From NCBI RefSeq assembly GCF_004681125.1, contig NZ_SIHO01000002.1:310001-374000 (forward strand): DNA of 64,000 nt, given 5' to 3'. Position 1 is the first letter of the stretch. Each line of letters opens with the position of its first letter. Source of the stretch: Glacieibacterium arshaanense. GTDB lineage: Bacteria > Pseudomonadota > Alphaproteobacteria > Sphingomonadales > Sphingomonadaceae. Of this stretch, positions 1 through 11,600 are shown in pieces. A model generated the notes under the pieces. It did no database searches and was not told the DNA's origin. It was given only the letters and a program-made list of their open reading frames with translations. The position numbers and the translations under genes were made by a program.

Positions 1-399
1 AATGAAGGCCGTATCCACATTGCCGGGCCGGACGTCGACATCAGCGCCTATGCCGTCGTGTCGCTGTCGTTGGCCTTGCATGAACTCGCCACCAACGCGA
101 CGAAATATGGCGCGCTGTCATTGCCGCAGGGCCGCGTCGATATTAGCTGGCGACTGGTCGATGGCGCTGAAGCGCCTATGCTCGCGGTCGATTGGTGCGA
201 AACCGACGGGCCGTTGGTGCAAGTGCCGCACCATCGCGGCTTCGGCACCCGGTTGATCGAGCGCGCCTTCGGCAACAATGGCCAGCGCGCGCGCATCCTG
301 TTCCGGCCGCAGGGCGTGCAATGCCAGCTGCTGGTGGCGCTGGCGACCGATGGCGATGAAGGCCAGCCAGAGCAGCTGTCGGGCAGCGCTTTAGCCTGA
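1..399 (+). CDS. HWE/HisKA_2-type sensor histidine kinase, C-terminal part only
   Basis: The reading frame is open from the first base, so the N-terminus lies outside the window. The visible 132 residues are a kinase ATPase domain. The N-box reads LHELATNATKYGA, and a G-box follows as GFGTRLIERAFG. The arrangement HELATNA followed by a short sheet segment is typical of the HWE and HisKA_2 families, common in alphaproteobacteria and often linked to light or general-stress signalling. The sensor domain is not visible, so the signal cannot be named. The frame stops with TGA and the next gene starts about 90 bases on in the same direction. Confidence 0.8.
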   Translation, partial: NEGRIHIAGPDVDISAYAVVSLSLALHELATNATKYGALSLPQGRVDISWRLVDGAEAPMLAVDWCETDGPLVQVPHHRGFGTRLIERAFGNNGQRARILFRPQGVQCQLLVALATDGDEGQPEQLSGSALA

Positions 400-490
400 T
401 CCGTCGCCGGGGCGACCGGCGCGCTCCCATATATTTTGCTTGAATGTCGCCCACGGCGCGATAGTTTTTGCGCAGATAAGGGGGCCTCAA

Positions 491-1618
491 ATGAAATTGC
501 CGGTTCGGTTTGTCGTTGCGTGTGCGTTGTCGATGCTGGGCGCGCTGCCCGCCACCGCGCAGTCGGTCGGTACCTTGCTCGAGGCGACACCATTGCCCGG
601 CGCGCCGGCAGGCGGCACCGCCTACCGTATCCGCTACACGTCGCAGGACGAATTCGGCGCGCCCAAGCAAATCACCGGCACCGTCATCGTGCCGCCGGGC
701 GCCGCACCCGCGGGCGGCCGCGACATCGTCGCCTGGGCGCACGGCACCTACGGTGTCGCCGAAAAATGCGCGCCGTGGCCGACCTTGTTCGACTCGATTG
801 CCGGGCTGCCCGACATGATGGCGCGCGGCTACCTCGTGGTTGCGTCGGACTACCAAGGACTGGGCAACCCCGGGCCGCACCCGTATCTCGCCGGCGTCAG
901 CACCGCGCATTCGGTGCTCGATGCAATCCGCGCCGCGAAGGGCGTCAGCGGCGCGAGCCCCAGCGCGCGCTTCGTGACCTGGGGCGAAAGCCAGGGCGCG
1001 CACGCGTCGCTGTGGACCGCGCACGTCGCGCCGACCTACGCGCCCGAACTCAAGCTGATGGGCGCCGCCGCTGCCGCGCCGCCGACCGACCTCAAGGCCA
1101 ATCTCACCGGCGGCTCGAACGCCGCCATCCGCGCCTTCCTGACCGCCTACACTGCCGATAGCTGGTCGGCGTTCTACAACGCGCCGCTCGCCGTGTTCGC
1201 GACACCGGCGACGCAGGGCCTGATCCACCGGCTGGCGCAGAACAACTGCACCGACCTCGGCAAGCCGAAGATCTCGACCGAAATCGGCTTGGCGGAAATG
1301 ATCGCGGCGATGAAGGGTGTCGACCTGTCCGCCGACGCGCCGTGGGGCGAACTGATGACGCGCAACTCGCTGTCACCGCGCGGCTACACCGTGCCGATCA
1401 TGATCGTGCAGGAAGACACCGACCCCGTCGTCGCCCCCGCGGTCACGCACGACTATGCGCAAAAGGCCTGCGCGGCGGGCACGACGGTGCATTACCTGCG
1501 GCTGCCCGACGGCAACCACAATGACGCGGCGCAAAAGTCGGCAGCGCAAGCCGTGCCCTGGATGGCCGACCGCTTCGCCGGCAAGCCCGCCCCGAGCGAT
1601 TGCGGCAAGCTGCCCTGA
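491..1618 (+). CDS. secreted alpha/beta hydrolase (lipase/esterase-like)
   Basis: A 375-residue protein whose first 23 or so residues form a signal peptide ending near ATAQS, so it is probably periplasmic or secreted. The nucleophile elbow GESQG is at residues 165-169 (Ser167). A downstream acid region (EDTDPVV) and a histidine in DGNHND complete a likely Ser-Asp-His triad. The general layout resembles secretory lipases and related esterases; the substrate cannot be told. I chose the ATG at 491 because it opens the signal peptide and follows AAGGGGG at a suitable distance. An in-frame ATG at 440 would place 17 unhelpful residues before the signal peptide. The gene is convergent with the S9 peptidase, 10 bases away. 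Confidence 0.8.
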   Translation: MKLPVRFVVACALSMLGALPATAQSVGTLLEATPLPGAPAGGTAYRIRYTSQDEFGAPKQITGTVIVPPGAAPAGGRDIVAWAHGTYGVAEKCAPWPTLFDSIAGLPDMMARGYLVVASDYQGLGNPGPHPYLAGVSTAHSVLDAIRAAKGVSGASPSARFVTWGESQGAHASLWTAHVAPTYAPELKLMGAAAAAPPTDLKANLTGGSNAAIRAFLTAYTADSWSAFYNAPLAVFATPATQGLIHRLAQNNCTDLGKPKISTEIGLAEMIAAMKGVDLSADAPWGELMTRNSLSPRGYTVPIMIVQEDTDPVVAPAVTHDYAQKACAAGTTVHYLRLPDGNHNDAAQKSAAQAVPWMADRFAGKPAPSDCGKLP

Positions 1619-1628
1619 CGCGTCGGCG

Positions 1629-3563
1629 CTAGTGCCCGCCGGGCGGGTTGTGCTTTTCGACGAACGCCACCGCCGCTTCGAGCATCTGCACGCGCGTCGT
1701 GCCGATCGACAGCCAATGGTCCTCACCGGCGAGCGTCACCAGTTCGACCGGCTTGCCGGCGGCGCGCAGTTGCGCCGCCATGCGTTCGCTCTGCGCATAG
1801 GGCACCACGGTATCGTCGCGGCCGTGGATGAGCAGAACCGGCGCATCGCTGCGCGCCGCCGCATAGGCCGGTGACACCGCCGCCAGATCGGTACCGGCGC
1901 CGAATTCGGACTTCCAGGCGCGGCGCTGAGTGCGGTCGCCGGTGGCGCCGACCTCATCGGCGAACATCATCTTGAGGTCCGACACGCCCGCTACCGCGAC
2001 GGCGCACCGGTATAGCCCCTGCTGCAGCGTTACGCCGGCGAGCGCCGCATAGCCGCCGTAGCTTGCACCCATGATGCAGACGCGCTTCGGGTCGATGATG
2101 CCGCGCGCCGCCAGCGCCGCGACGCCGTCGGACACGTCGGTCTGCATCAGCTTGCCCCATTGTCCGTAGCCGGCGGCGCGGAATTTGGCGCCATATCCTG
2201 TCGAGCCGCGGAAATTTGGCTGGAAGACGGCATAGCCGCGCGATGCCAGTGCCTGTGCCCACCAGTCGAACTGGGGATAGTCACGCGCTGCCGGCCCGCC
2301 GTGCGGCAGCACGATCAGCGGCAGCCCCTTCGGCGTCCGCCCGCGCGGCAGTGTCAGCACGCCATGCAGGTCTAGCCCGTCACCGGCGCGATAATCGAAC
2401 ATCGACACCGGCCCGATGTCTGCGGCCTTGATCGTCGGGTAATCGTGTCCGAGCTCGTCGGCGCTGCCGGTAGGAATATCGACGCGCCAATAGGTTCCCG
2501 AATCGTCGGGGCCGTCGGTGTGGACGATGATGCGGTCGAAGGCGCTGTCGGCATCGACATAGGTGACACGCAGTCCCGGGAAGGCCTTGACGGTGCCGCG
2601 CATGCGCGCTTCGCGGCGCTTGTCGAAGAAAGTGGCGGCCTGGGCATCGCCGGAGGCCACATAGCCGATCAGCAGCCGCGTGCCGGTGGCGGTGATCACC
2701 TCGGAAACCGCGACGTCGTCGAGCAGCTGCTCGCTGGCACCGCTATCGACATTGATTTCCGCCCATTCGTGTTCGGCATCGCCCACACGTGTAGACAGCA
2801 CCACGGTGCGCGGCGTGCGGCCGAGCGACACCAGCCCGCCCTTGCCCTGCGGATCGGTTCCCTTGGCCAGCTCGCGGCCGCTGTCTGGATTGCGCAGCGT
2901 CCAGGCGCCGGTGTCGCGCGTGATATCGCGCGCAACAAGGACATTGCCTTCGCTGTCAACCAGCCAGTCGCGCCACGCCGGCCCGGCGTTCGACAACAGC
3001 TTGGTTCGCCCGCTATCGAGATCGACGCGGTAAAGGTCGGGCACGCTGTCGGTCCAGGCGCGTTCACCGTAGCCGAGCGTGCGTTCGGTGGTGATGGTGC
3101 TGAAGAAGCCGCTCAGCTTGCCGTCCACCGTGGCGGTGCCATAGCTGTCGAATACGCCGCCGAAGCTGTATTCCTTGCCCTGAAAGACGATCAGCGACTT
3201 TTTCGTCTCGGTGTTGAGGACAACGACCTGCGTCGCCTCGAACTTGTCGGTCGCAAAGTCCCAGCCCAGCTTTTGCGTGTTCGAAAGCGACACCAGCACA
3301 TGCGAATCATCGGCGAAATCGACACCGCGCACCTTGAAGTCACCCAGTGGCGACAGCATCACCGGTTGTTCGGCGCGATCGAGAACGACCAGATTGCGGG
3401 CATCGCCGACGACGCCGACCATGCCGACGCGGTTGCCGCTGGGCGCAATGCTGACCAGATCGATTCCGGGCAGCGCGCCATAGGCCGATAGGGGTGCGCC
3501 GTGCACCGGCACCGCTGTTACACCCGCTGCCGCCAGCACCGCCAGCACGCCTCGCCACGCCAT
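1629..3563 (-). CDS. S9 family prolyl oligopeptidase-like serine peptidase, exported
   Basis: A 644-residue protein with an N-terminal hydrophobic export signal (LAVLAAAGVTAVPVHGA), a long beta-rich region expected to be a propeller, and a C-terminal alpha/beta hydrolase domain. The catalytic serine is in GASYGGYAAL, the acid in HGRDDTVVP and the histidine in GEDHWLS. The family cleaves short peptides, often after proline, in the periplasm; sphingomonads carry many copies. The ATG at 3563 is preferred over the one 45 bases upstream, because the latter adds a basic Gly-rich stretch in front of the signal peptide. Confidence 0.87.
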   Translation of the reverse strand: MAWRGVLAVLAAAGVTAVPVHGAPLSAYGALPGIDLVSIAPSGNRVGMVGVVGDARNLVVLDRAEQPVMLSPLGDFKVRGVDFADDSHVLVSLSNTQKLGWDFATDKFEATQVVVLNTETKKSLIVFQGKEYSFGGVFDSYGTATVDGKLSGFFSTITTERTLGYGERAWTDSVPDLYRVDLDSGRTKLLSNAGPAWRDWLVDSEGNVLVARDITRDTGAWTLRNPDSGRELAKGTDPQGKGGLVSLGRTPRTVVLSTRVGDAEHEWAEINVDSGASEQLLDDVAVSEVITATGTRLLIGYVASGDAQAATFFDKRREARMRGTVKAFPGLRVTYVDADSAFDRIIVHTDGPDDSGTYWRVDIPTGSADELGHDYPTIKAADIGPVSMFDYRAGDGLDLHGVLTLPRGRTPKGLPLIVLPHGGPAARDYPQFDWWAQALASRGYAVFQPNFRGSTGYGAKFRAAGYGQWGKLMQTDVSDGVAALAARGIIDPKRVCIMGASYGGYAALAGVTLQQGLYRCAVAVAGVSDLKMMFADEVGATGDRTQRRAWKSEFGAGTDLAAVSPAYAAARSDAPVLLIHGRDDTVVPYAQSERMAAQLRAAGKPVELVTLAGEDHWLSIGTTRVQMLEAAVAFVEKHNPPGGH

Positions 3564-3703
3564 CGCCAACAACCCCCTGCGGCCCGCACCCCCCGTGCGA
3601 CACCGCAAAGGCTATCGCGCCGGCCAAGCCGTCCGCAAATGCAGATGGGTCCGTTTTGGCAGTAAGGCCGGGGCCGAAAAGTGCTGCGGTTTACCGCATT
3701 GCG

Positions 3704-6686
<2,983 letters not shown>

Positions 6687-6760
6687 CGCCCGCTAATAGC
6701 GCGCCATGGGCGCGCTGTCGCGGGGGGCGGCGCCCAAGCGCGACGCCCGCCGGCGCTTCG

Positions 6761-7342
6761 CTAGCTTTTGCGCCCGATGAAGAAGCCGAACGCCATCGCC
6801 GCCAGCACCGCCGCCGCAATCGCGCTCAGCCCGATCAGCGGATGTTCGGCAAAATAGTGGAGGATCGGGTGGCGGTTCGGCATGATCGCAATCGTATCGT
6901 TGCGAATCTTCGGGTGGAGCCATTTCGTCCCGCCGGGTCCGTGCACCTGTAGCCAATAGTAATATTCGTTCGAGCCCACCGTCGCCGTGCTCGGCAGGGT
7001 AAGCTTGAAACTTGTCGGTGAAACATTGGTCGGCTGCGGGATTCCACCTGGAAAAGTCGAAATTGCCGGCGGATTGCAATTGGTGGGTGCATTTTGGGAA
7101 ATCTGAATCGGATTAATGGTATCAAATGTATAGCGCAGGTCGGCCAAGAAAAAGGTAATCACCGTCCCGTCATAGCCCGATGACTGTTTTACGGTCTGCA
7201 GAATGTCGCCATTCAGCTCCACTTTTGTCAAAGCAGCGCCGGGCGTTGGAGCCGATGTGGATGCCGGCTGCACCATCAAAGTGCAGACCGACGGTGAATC
7301 CGAAAGCCGCGGGATTTGCACAAAAAGCGATAGTTTAGTCAT
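6761..7342 (-). CDS. unrecognised protein with a C-terminal membrane anchor
   Basis: I do not recognise this 193-residue protein. There is no signal peptide; most of it is polar, with beta-type segments (FKLTLPSTATVG, YYYWLQVHG). A single hydrophobic helix near residues 168-190 (LIGLSAIAAAVLAAMAFGFFIG) is followed by RKS, the layout of a tail-anchored protein. The start at 7342 has GGGGGGA seven bases upstream. Base composition is less GC-rich than its neighbours, with AAT, AAA and ATT codons more frequent, which may mean recent acquisition. It lies 130 bases downstream of the TIR-TPR gene on the same strand, so the two may be co-expressed, but nothing proves a joint function. Confidence 0.65.
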   Translation of the reverse strand: MTKLSLFVQIPRLSDSPSVCTLMVQPASTSAPTPGAALTKVELNGDILQTVKQSSGYDGTVITFFLADLRYTFDTINPIQISQNAPTNCNPPAISTFPGGIPQPTNVSPTSFKLTLPSTATVGSNEYYYWLQVHGPGGTKWLHPKIRNDTIAIMPNRHPILHYFAEHPLIGLSAIAAAVLAAMAFGFFIGRKS

Positions 7343-7472
7343 CGATCATTCCCCCCACTATAGACACGCTCAACTATGCAGATACGCCGTATTCTATCAT
7401 GATTTGGCATTTGCACCGACACAATTTTCACGGCGATGAATATTCGGTTCGAGTTCTGTCCGAACGACGGCC

Positions 7473-9626
7473 CTATTTCATTGTATGGCGCTGAGCTGCG
7501 GCGGCTTCGGCGCGCAGGGTCGCGATGCGCGGTTCTTCGGTGGTCCCCGCGGGCGTGCGGATGCGCGCCACGACCGCGAAGTCATGCGCCGCGCCCGCCG
7601 TATCGCCCAGTGCCTGCCGCGCGTTTGCCGCCAGCAGCAGCGCGCGGCTGCGCAGCCAGCGCACCTCGCTCTCATCGCGGCCCGCGGCGGTCAGCGCGCC
7701 GAGCGCCGTCAGCGCGGCATTGGCCACCGCCAGCGATTGCGCCGGTGCACCGTCGCGCGCGAAGATGCCGGCGCGCAGCAGTTGTTCGCGCACGCGCAGC
7801 ATCTGCCACTTGGCGACGCTACGATCGCGGGCGTTGAGCTTGCTCAGCGGCTGCGCTGCCGCGATCAGCGCGGCCCGCGCCGCATCGACATGGCCGGCCG
7901 CCAGCTCGGCATCGCCGAGTTGCAGCAGTGTCGCCGCCGCCGCTGCCATCCAGTCGGCGTTCGCCGGATCGGCCTGGGTCAGTTCGCGCGACAGCGCCAC
8001 TGCGCCGGTGCCGTGGCGGATGGCGGCCGCCGTATCGCCGCGCGCCAGCGCAATTCGCGACTGCGCGCGGCGCGATGTTACCAGCGCCAGCTGTGCCGAG
8101 CGGTTTTCGCCGTTGCGGCGCAGCATTGCATCGAGAATCGCCGCCTCCTGCGTGCGTTCGGCAGCGGCAGTATCGAGCGCGCCAAGCCGCTCCTTGGAAT
8201 CGGCGAGCCATGCCAGTGACTGCGCATAATCGAGCTGCGCGCTCTCTTCATCGGGAGTGTCGGCCGCCAATTCGCGCGAAATCGCCAGCGCGCTTTCGAA
8301 CAGCTCGGCAGCGATGGCGTTTTGCCCCTCGGCATAGCGCAGCGTCGCCAAATTTGATTGGGCATAGCCGAGCTCGGCGCGATAGCCGAGGTTGCCGGGC
8401 GCTTGCGCCACCAGCCGCTGCGCCAGTTTGAGATAGGTCTGGAACGCGGTTTCGGCGCGTTCGAAATTGCCGCGCCGATAGGCGATATAGCCCACCCAAA
8501 ACACGCTTTGCGCATGATCGAAGATGCGATCGGGATTGTCGGGACTGCGCGCCAGAAGCTCGGCGGTGGTGGCGGCGGCGGTCTCGAAATTGTCGAGCGC
8601 GGTATCGAGGTTGCCGCGCTGGTCCTGGATTTCGCCGATCAGCCGCACCACGCGCGCGCGCCGACCGAGCGAATCGGGATCGAGCGAGGCGACGTCCTGG
8701 CGCTGGTAGAACGCCAGCGCGCGGTCACCCAGCGTGTCCATCGCCCCCAGCCGCCCCATAGGTTCGAGCTTGCGGCGCAAGTCGGTCACCATGAACTCGA
8801 TCAGCCCTTCGGCTTCGGCGCGCTGTCGTACCGCTTCGTTGCGCGCCTGCAGCGCGAACAACGCCAGTGCACTGGTCAGTGCGAGGCCGACGAGCAACGC
8901 CACCACCAGCGCCAGCGTTCGGCGGTGGCGCCGGCGTGCATCGCGGTGCACCAGCTCGTCGAGCGGTACGCCGAGCATGCCGGCGACCAGCTTGAGCCGC
9001 CCGGCGTGCTCGCCGTCCGCCTCACGGCGCAGATCGGCGCCGACGGGTTCGGCGCGGACCGGACCGTCTGGCGTCGGACGCTGGCGCAATGCAGGCGGGA
9101 AGCATTCATCGGCAGCGCGGGCCGGGTGGTCGCTGGCGAACGGCTCGCCGGCGATGATGGCGGCAAAGATGCCGGTATCGCCGTGCAGCTGCCGGAAGCG
9201 TTCGATTTCAATGTTGGTCCAGCGCGACACCGCGGCATGCGGCGAACACAGCACGATCAGTGCGCGCGATTCGCCGAGCGCGGTATCAATTTCGCGGCTC
9301 AGGTCGTCGGCGGCCGCGAGGTCTTCGCGGTCGCGGAAGATCGGGCGCAGCCGCTCGGGCACAATGCCGCGCGCGGTTTCGCGCCCGACGAGGTCGCGCG
9401 GGATGCGATAGCTTTCGAGGAAGTCGTGCAGCCGCGCCGCGGCGCGCTTGTCCGAATGGCTGTAGCTCAGGAATGCGGCGTAGCGCCATGGGCCGGCGGC
9501 AACGTGCGCCGCCGCCGCGCCGGTCGCCCCTTCGGCGGCGCTGGATAAGGTCGATGCCACGCGGCCAATATGCCACGAATACCGCCGTAACGAAAGCGCA
9601 CCGCCAGCGTTGGGTTGCGGTGACAA
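7473..9626 (-). CDS. TIR domain, transmembrane and TPR-repeat protein
   Basis: A 717-residue protein in three parts. Residues about 47-180 are a TIR domain, with FLSYSHSD at 52-59, FRDREDL near 97-103 and SRWTNIE at 134-140, where Glu140 sits at the position of the catalytic glutamate of NAD-cleaving TIR enzymes. A transmembrane helix spans about 237-258. Residues about 280-700 are alanine-rich helical repeats of the tetratricopeptide type. The TIR domain would be cytoplasmic and the repeats on the other side of the membrane. Bacterial TIR proteins act as NADases or scaffolds in immunity or signalling; TIR-TPR membrane forms are frequent in sphingomonads but their role is not known to me. Several start codons are possible. 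Confidence 0.8.
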   Translation of the reverse strand: MSPQPNAGGALSLRRYSWHIGRVASTLSSAAEGATGAAAAHVAAGPWRYAAFLSYSHSDKRAAARLHDFLESYRIPRDLVGRETARGIVPERLRPIFRDREDLAAADDLSREIDTALGESRALIVLCSPHAAVSRWTNIEIERFRQLHGDTGIFAAIIAGEPFASDHPARAADECFPPALRQRPTPDGPVRAEPVGADLRREADGEHAGRLKLVAGMLGVPLDELVHRDARRRHRRTLALVVALLVGLALTSALALFALQARNEAVRQRAEAEGLIEFMVTDLRRKLEPMGRLGAMDTLGDRALAFYQRQDVASLDPDSLGRRARVVRLIGEIQDQRGNLDTALDNFETAAATTAELLARSPDNPDRIFDHAQSVFWVGYIAYRRGNFERAETAFQTYLKLAQRLVAQAPGNLGYRAELGYAQSNLATLRYAEGQNAIAAELFESALAISRELAADTPDEESAQLDYAQSLAWLADSKERLGALDTAAAERTQEAAILDAMLRRNGENRSAQLALVTSRRAQSRIALARGDTAAAIRHGTGAVALSRELTQADPANADWMAAAAATLLQLGDAELAAGHVDAARAALIAAAQPLSKLNARDRSVAKWQMLRVREQLLRAGIFARDGAPAQSLAVANAALTALGALTAAGRDESEVRWLRSRALLLAANARQALGDTAGAAHDFAVVARIRTPAGTTEEPRIATLRAEAAAAQRHTMK

Positions 9627-9674
9627 GCCGCAACGGCGCCGCTAGGCTGGCAGCATTCACCCAGGGGGCTCGCC

Positions 9675-10982
9675 ATGACCAAATTCGCCATTGCCGTCAC
9701 ATTGCTCGGCACGACGCTGCTCGGGGCGCCGATTGTCGCGCAAACCGCTGCGCCGCTTACCGTCATCCACGCCGGACGATTGCTCGATCAGCCGGGCAAG
9801 CCGGCGCGCGGGCCGTCGACGGTCACTGTGCAGGGCGGCCGTATCGTCAGCGTCACCGACGGCTTCACCGCGGCACCGGCGGGGGCGACGGTGATCAACC
9901 TTGAAACCAGCTTCGTGCTGCCCGGCCTCATCGACAGCCATGTCCATCTCGAATCGGATGCCGGCGGCACGGCGGGGCTGGTCGAAGGCGTCACCGACAG
10001 CGTCGCGACGCGGGCGTTCCGCGCCGAAGTCAACGGCCGCAAGACGCTGATGGCGGGGTTCACCACGGTGCGCAATTTGGGCGGCGCGGACGGCATCACG
10101 CTGGCGCTGCGCGATGCAGTTGCGGCGGGCTGGGTGGTCGGGCCGCGCATTATTGACGCCGGCAATTCGATCTCGACGACCAGCGGCCATATGGACGCGA
10201 CGCTGGGGCTGGCGGAAGAATTCTGGCCGGTCGTCCAGCAGGACAATCTGTGCGACGGCGCCGACGCCTGCCGCAAGGCGGTGCGCCTGCAGATCCGCCG
10301 CGGTGTCGATGTGATCAAGATTGCCACCACCGGGGGCGTCAACAGCGTCATCGGCGCCGGCGTCGGCAAGCAGATCTACCCAGACGAGGTCAAGGCGCTG
10401 GTCGATACCGCGCATTTGTACGGCAAGAAGATCGCCGTCCACGCCCACGGCACCGACGGCATCAACATGGCGCTCGCGGCAGGCGCCGACTCGATCGAGC
10501 ATGGCACGATGATCGACGCCGAAAGCATCAAATTGTTCAAGGCCAGCGGCGCCTGGTACGTGCCGACGCTGTCAACGGTCAACGGCTATATCGAACGCCT
10601 GAAAGCCGACCCCAACGCCTATCCGCCGGCGGTGTATGAAAAGGTCCAGTGGCGGCTCAAGGTGACGGGCAAGAGCCTCGAAATCGCCTATCCCGCCGGC
10701 GTCAACATCGCGTTCGGCACCGATGCCGGCGTCTCCAAACACGGCCGCAACGCCGACGAGTTCGAGCTGATGGTCAAGCACGGCATGCCCGCCAGCGCCG
10801 CCATCGTCGCCGCCACCACCGGCGCCGCGACGCTGCTCGGCGTCAACAAGGATGTCGGCAGCCTCGAACCCGGCAAGGTCGCCGACATCATCGCCGTCAC
10901 CGGCGATCCGCTGGCGGATGTGACGGTGCTCAAATCGGTCGGCTTCGTGATGAAGGGCGGCAAGGTGGTGAAGGGGCAGTGA
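9675..10982 (+). CDS. exported metal-dependent amidohydrolase
   Basis: A 435-residue protein with a signal peptide of about 22 residues (ending VAQTA) and an amidohydrolase TIM barrel. The metal-binding HVH is at residues 89-91, further histidines lie in IAVHAHGTDG and SIEHGTM, and the catalytic aspartate is in FGTDAGV. The C-terminal segment LEPGKVADIIAVTGDPL closes the composite beta domain typical of the imidazolonepropionase/prolidase-like branch. Secreted members often hydrolyse Xaa-Pro or other N-capped dipeptides; the substrate here is unknown. A good ribosome site (AGGGGG) precedes the ATG. No operon partner follows: the next 618 bases hold no convincing gene. Confidence 0.87.
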   Translation: MTKFAIAVTLLGTTLLGAPIVAQTAAPLTVIHAGRLLDQPGKPARGPSTVTVQGGRIVSVTDGFTAAPAGATVINLETSFVLPGLIDSHVHLESDAGGTAGLVEGVTDSVATRAFRAEVNGRKTLMAGFTTVRNLGGADGITLALRDAVAAGWVVGPRIIDAGNSISTTSGHMDATLGLAEEFWPVVQQDNLCDGADACRKAVRLQIRRGVDVIKIATTGGVNSVIGAGVGKQIYPDEVKALVDTAHLYGKKIAVHAHGTDGINMALAAGADSIEHGTMIDAESIKLFKASGAWYVPTLSTVNGYIERLKADPNAYPPAVYEKVQWRLKVTGKSLEIAYPAGVNIAFGTDAGVSKHGRNADEFELMVKHGMPASAAIVAATTGAATLLGVNKDVGSLEPGKVADIIAVTGDPLADVTVLKSVGFVMKGGKVVKGQ

Positions 10983-11062
10983 CGACGTGGCGGCAGGTCT
11001 GGCTTGATTCCTCAATTTTCCAGTGAGGCTATTACGGTGATACGCCGGTAACGCGATTTCAC

Positions 11063-11091
11063 TTGACATATTGAACCGAATCGGTTAGTGT
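11063..11091 (+). promoter_or_regulatory. sigma-70-like promoter with TetR-type operator palindrome
   Basis: TTGACA at 11063-11068 is followed after 17 bases by TAGTGT at 11086-11091. The spacer holds AACCGAATCGGTT (11074-11086), an almost perfect palindrome around a central base. A palindrome of this kind between -35 and -10 is the usual position of a TetR-family operator at efflux-pump promoters. No tetR gene or pump is next to it in this window, so the role is inferred. The -10 matches the consensus at only three of six positions. Confidence 0.45.
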
Positions 11092-11362
11092 TGCTCTCAA
11101 GGCGACGGGGAATGGGAGTTCCTCGTCCAACCTGTCCGGGCTCACGATCGCCACTTGCGTTCCCGGGCGTGACGTCTCACCGCCGCGCTTTTTAGCCCCG
11201 CGCTCTGTTAGATCGGGAACTTCAGCTCCAAGTGTTTCCAGGAGGACACTTTCTACCCTGTACGAAGCCTAGTGCTGACATACAGTACTGAAACAGTACT
11301 AGCGGCGTAAGAATCCGCCCGTCCTCCGACCCCGGCTATCCCGATCAGCGTCACAAAGCCTG

Positions 11363-11415
11363 CCTCTTCCCGATGGCCCAGCAACCCTCCCAAGGCCGCC
11401 GTCATCGGGAAGAGG
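11363..11415. repeat. perfect 13-bp inverted repeat
   Basis: CCTCTTCCCGATG at 11363-11375 is matched exactly by its reverse complement CATCGGGAAGAGG at 11403-11415, with 27 bases between. It has no T-run after it, so it is not a standard terminator. It could be the ends of a decayed small mobile element or a structured RNA arm. Confidence 0.6.
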
Positions 11416-11500
11416 ATTATCTCCACCGTGGCGGTGGGGGTCAGTACCCAAGGACGATGGACCGGGGCGGGGATATCCGCTGGCCGGAAATTCGTCGTGG

Positions 11501-11549
11501 CTGCACCCCAACACACGGGTGCAGGGCCAAGGCCCTGCCCGCCGGAGGC
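11501..11549. repeat. partial copy of a dispersed palindromic repeat
   Basis: CTGCACCC (11501-11508) pairs with GGGTGCAG (11517-11524), and CCCTGCCCGCCGGAGGC follows at 11533-11549. The same GGGTGCAGGG and the same 17-base tail occur at 17313-17345, where a complete outer palindrome is present. Here the left outer arm is missing, so this looks like a half or decayed copy of a REP-like element. Confidence 0.6.
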
Positions 11550-11600
11550 CCTGCACACTTCCCTCTTGCACCACGCCGCCCGAGCCGCCACATCTGCGGT

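Larger units (their letters stand above)
10983..11600. other. 618-bp gene-free stretch with a promoter-like palindrome and several hairpins
   Basis: No open frame here looks like a real gene. From left to right it holds: a promoter-like site with an embedded palindrome near 11063-11091; a 9-bp stem (11104-11112 with 11119-11127, one G-T pair) just after it; a strong Shine-Dalgarno-like AGGAGG near 11240 with no start codon at a suitable distance; two copies of ACAGTACT at 11282-11289 and 11293-11300; a perfect 13-bp inverted repeat at 11363-11415; and half of a repeat that also occurs near 17.3 kb. The pattern looks like the leader of an operon whose genes have been lost, or a long leader for the MBL hydrolase at 11601. 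Confidence 0.6.

Noticed and set aside
8358-9548. Long plus-strand frame opposite the TIR-TPR gene
   Set aside because: High GC produces long antisense frames; its Arg/Gln-rich sequence has no domain features while the minus-strand protein has a clear TIR motif.
11240-11280. Possible small ORF after AGGAGG
   Set aside because: No ATG, GTG or TTG lies at a workable distance followed by a protein-like frame.
11282-11300. Pair of ACAGTACT repeats as an attachment site or iteron
   Set aside because: Only two copies, no integrase or replication gene nearby; too little to name.
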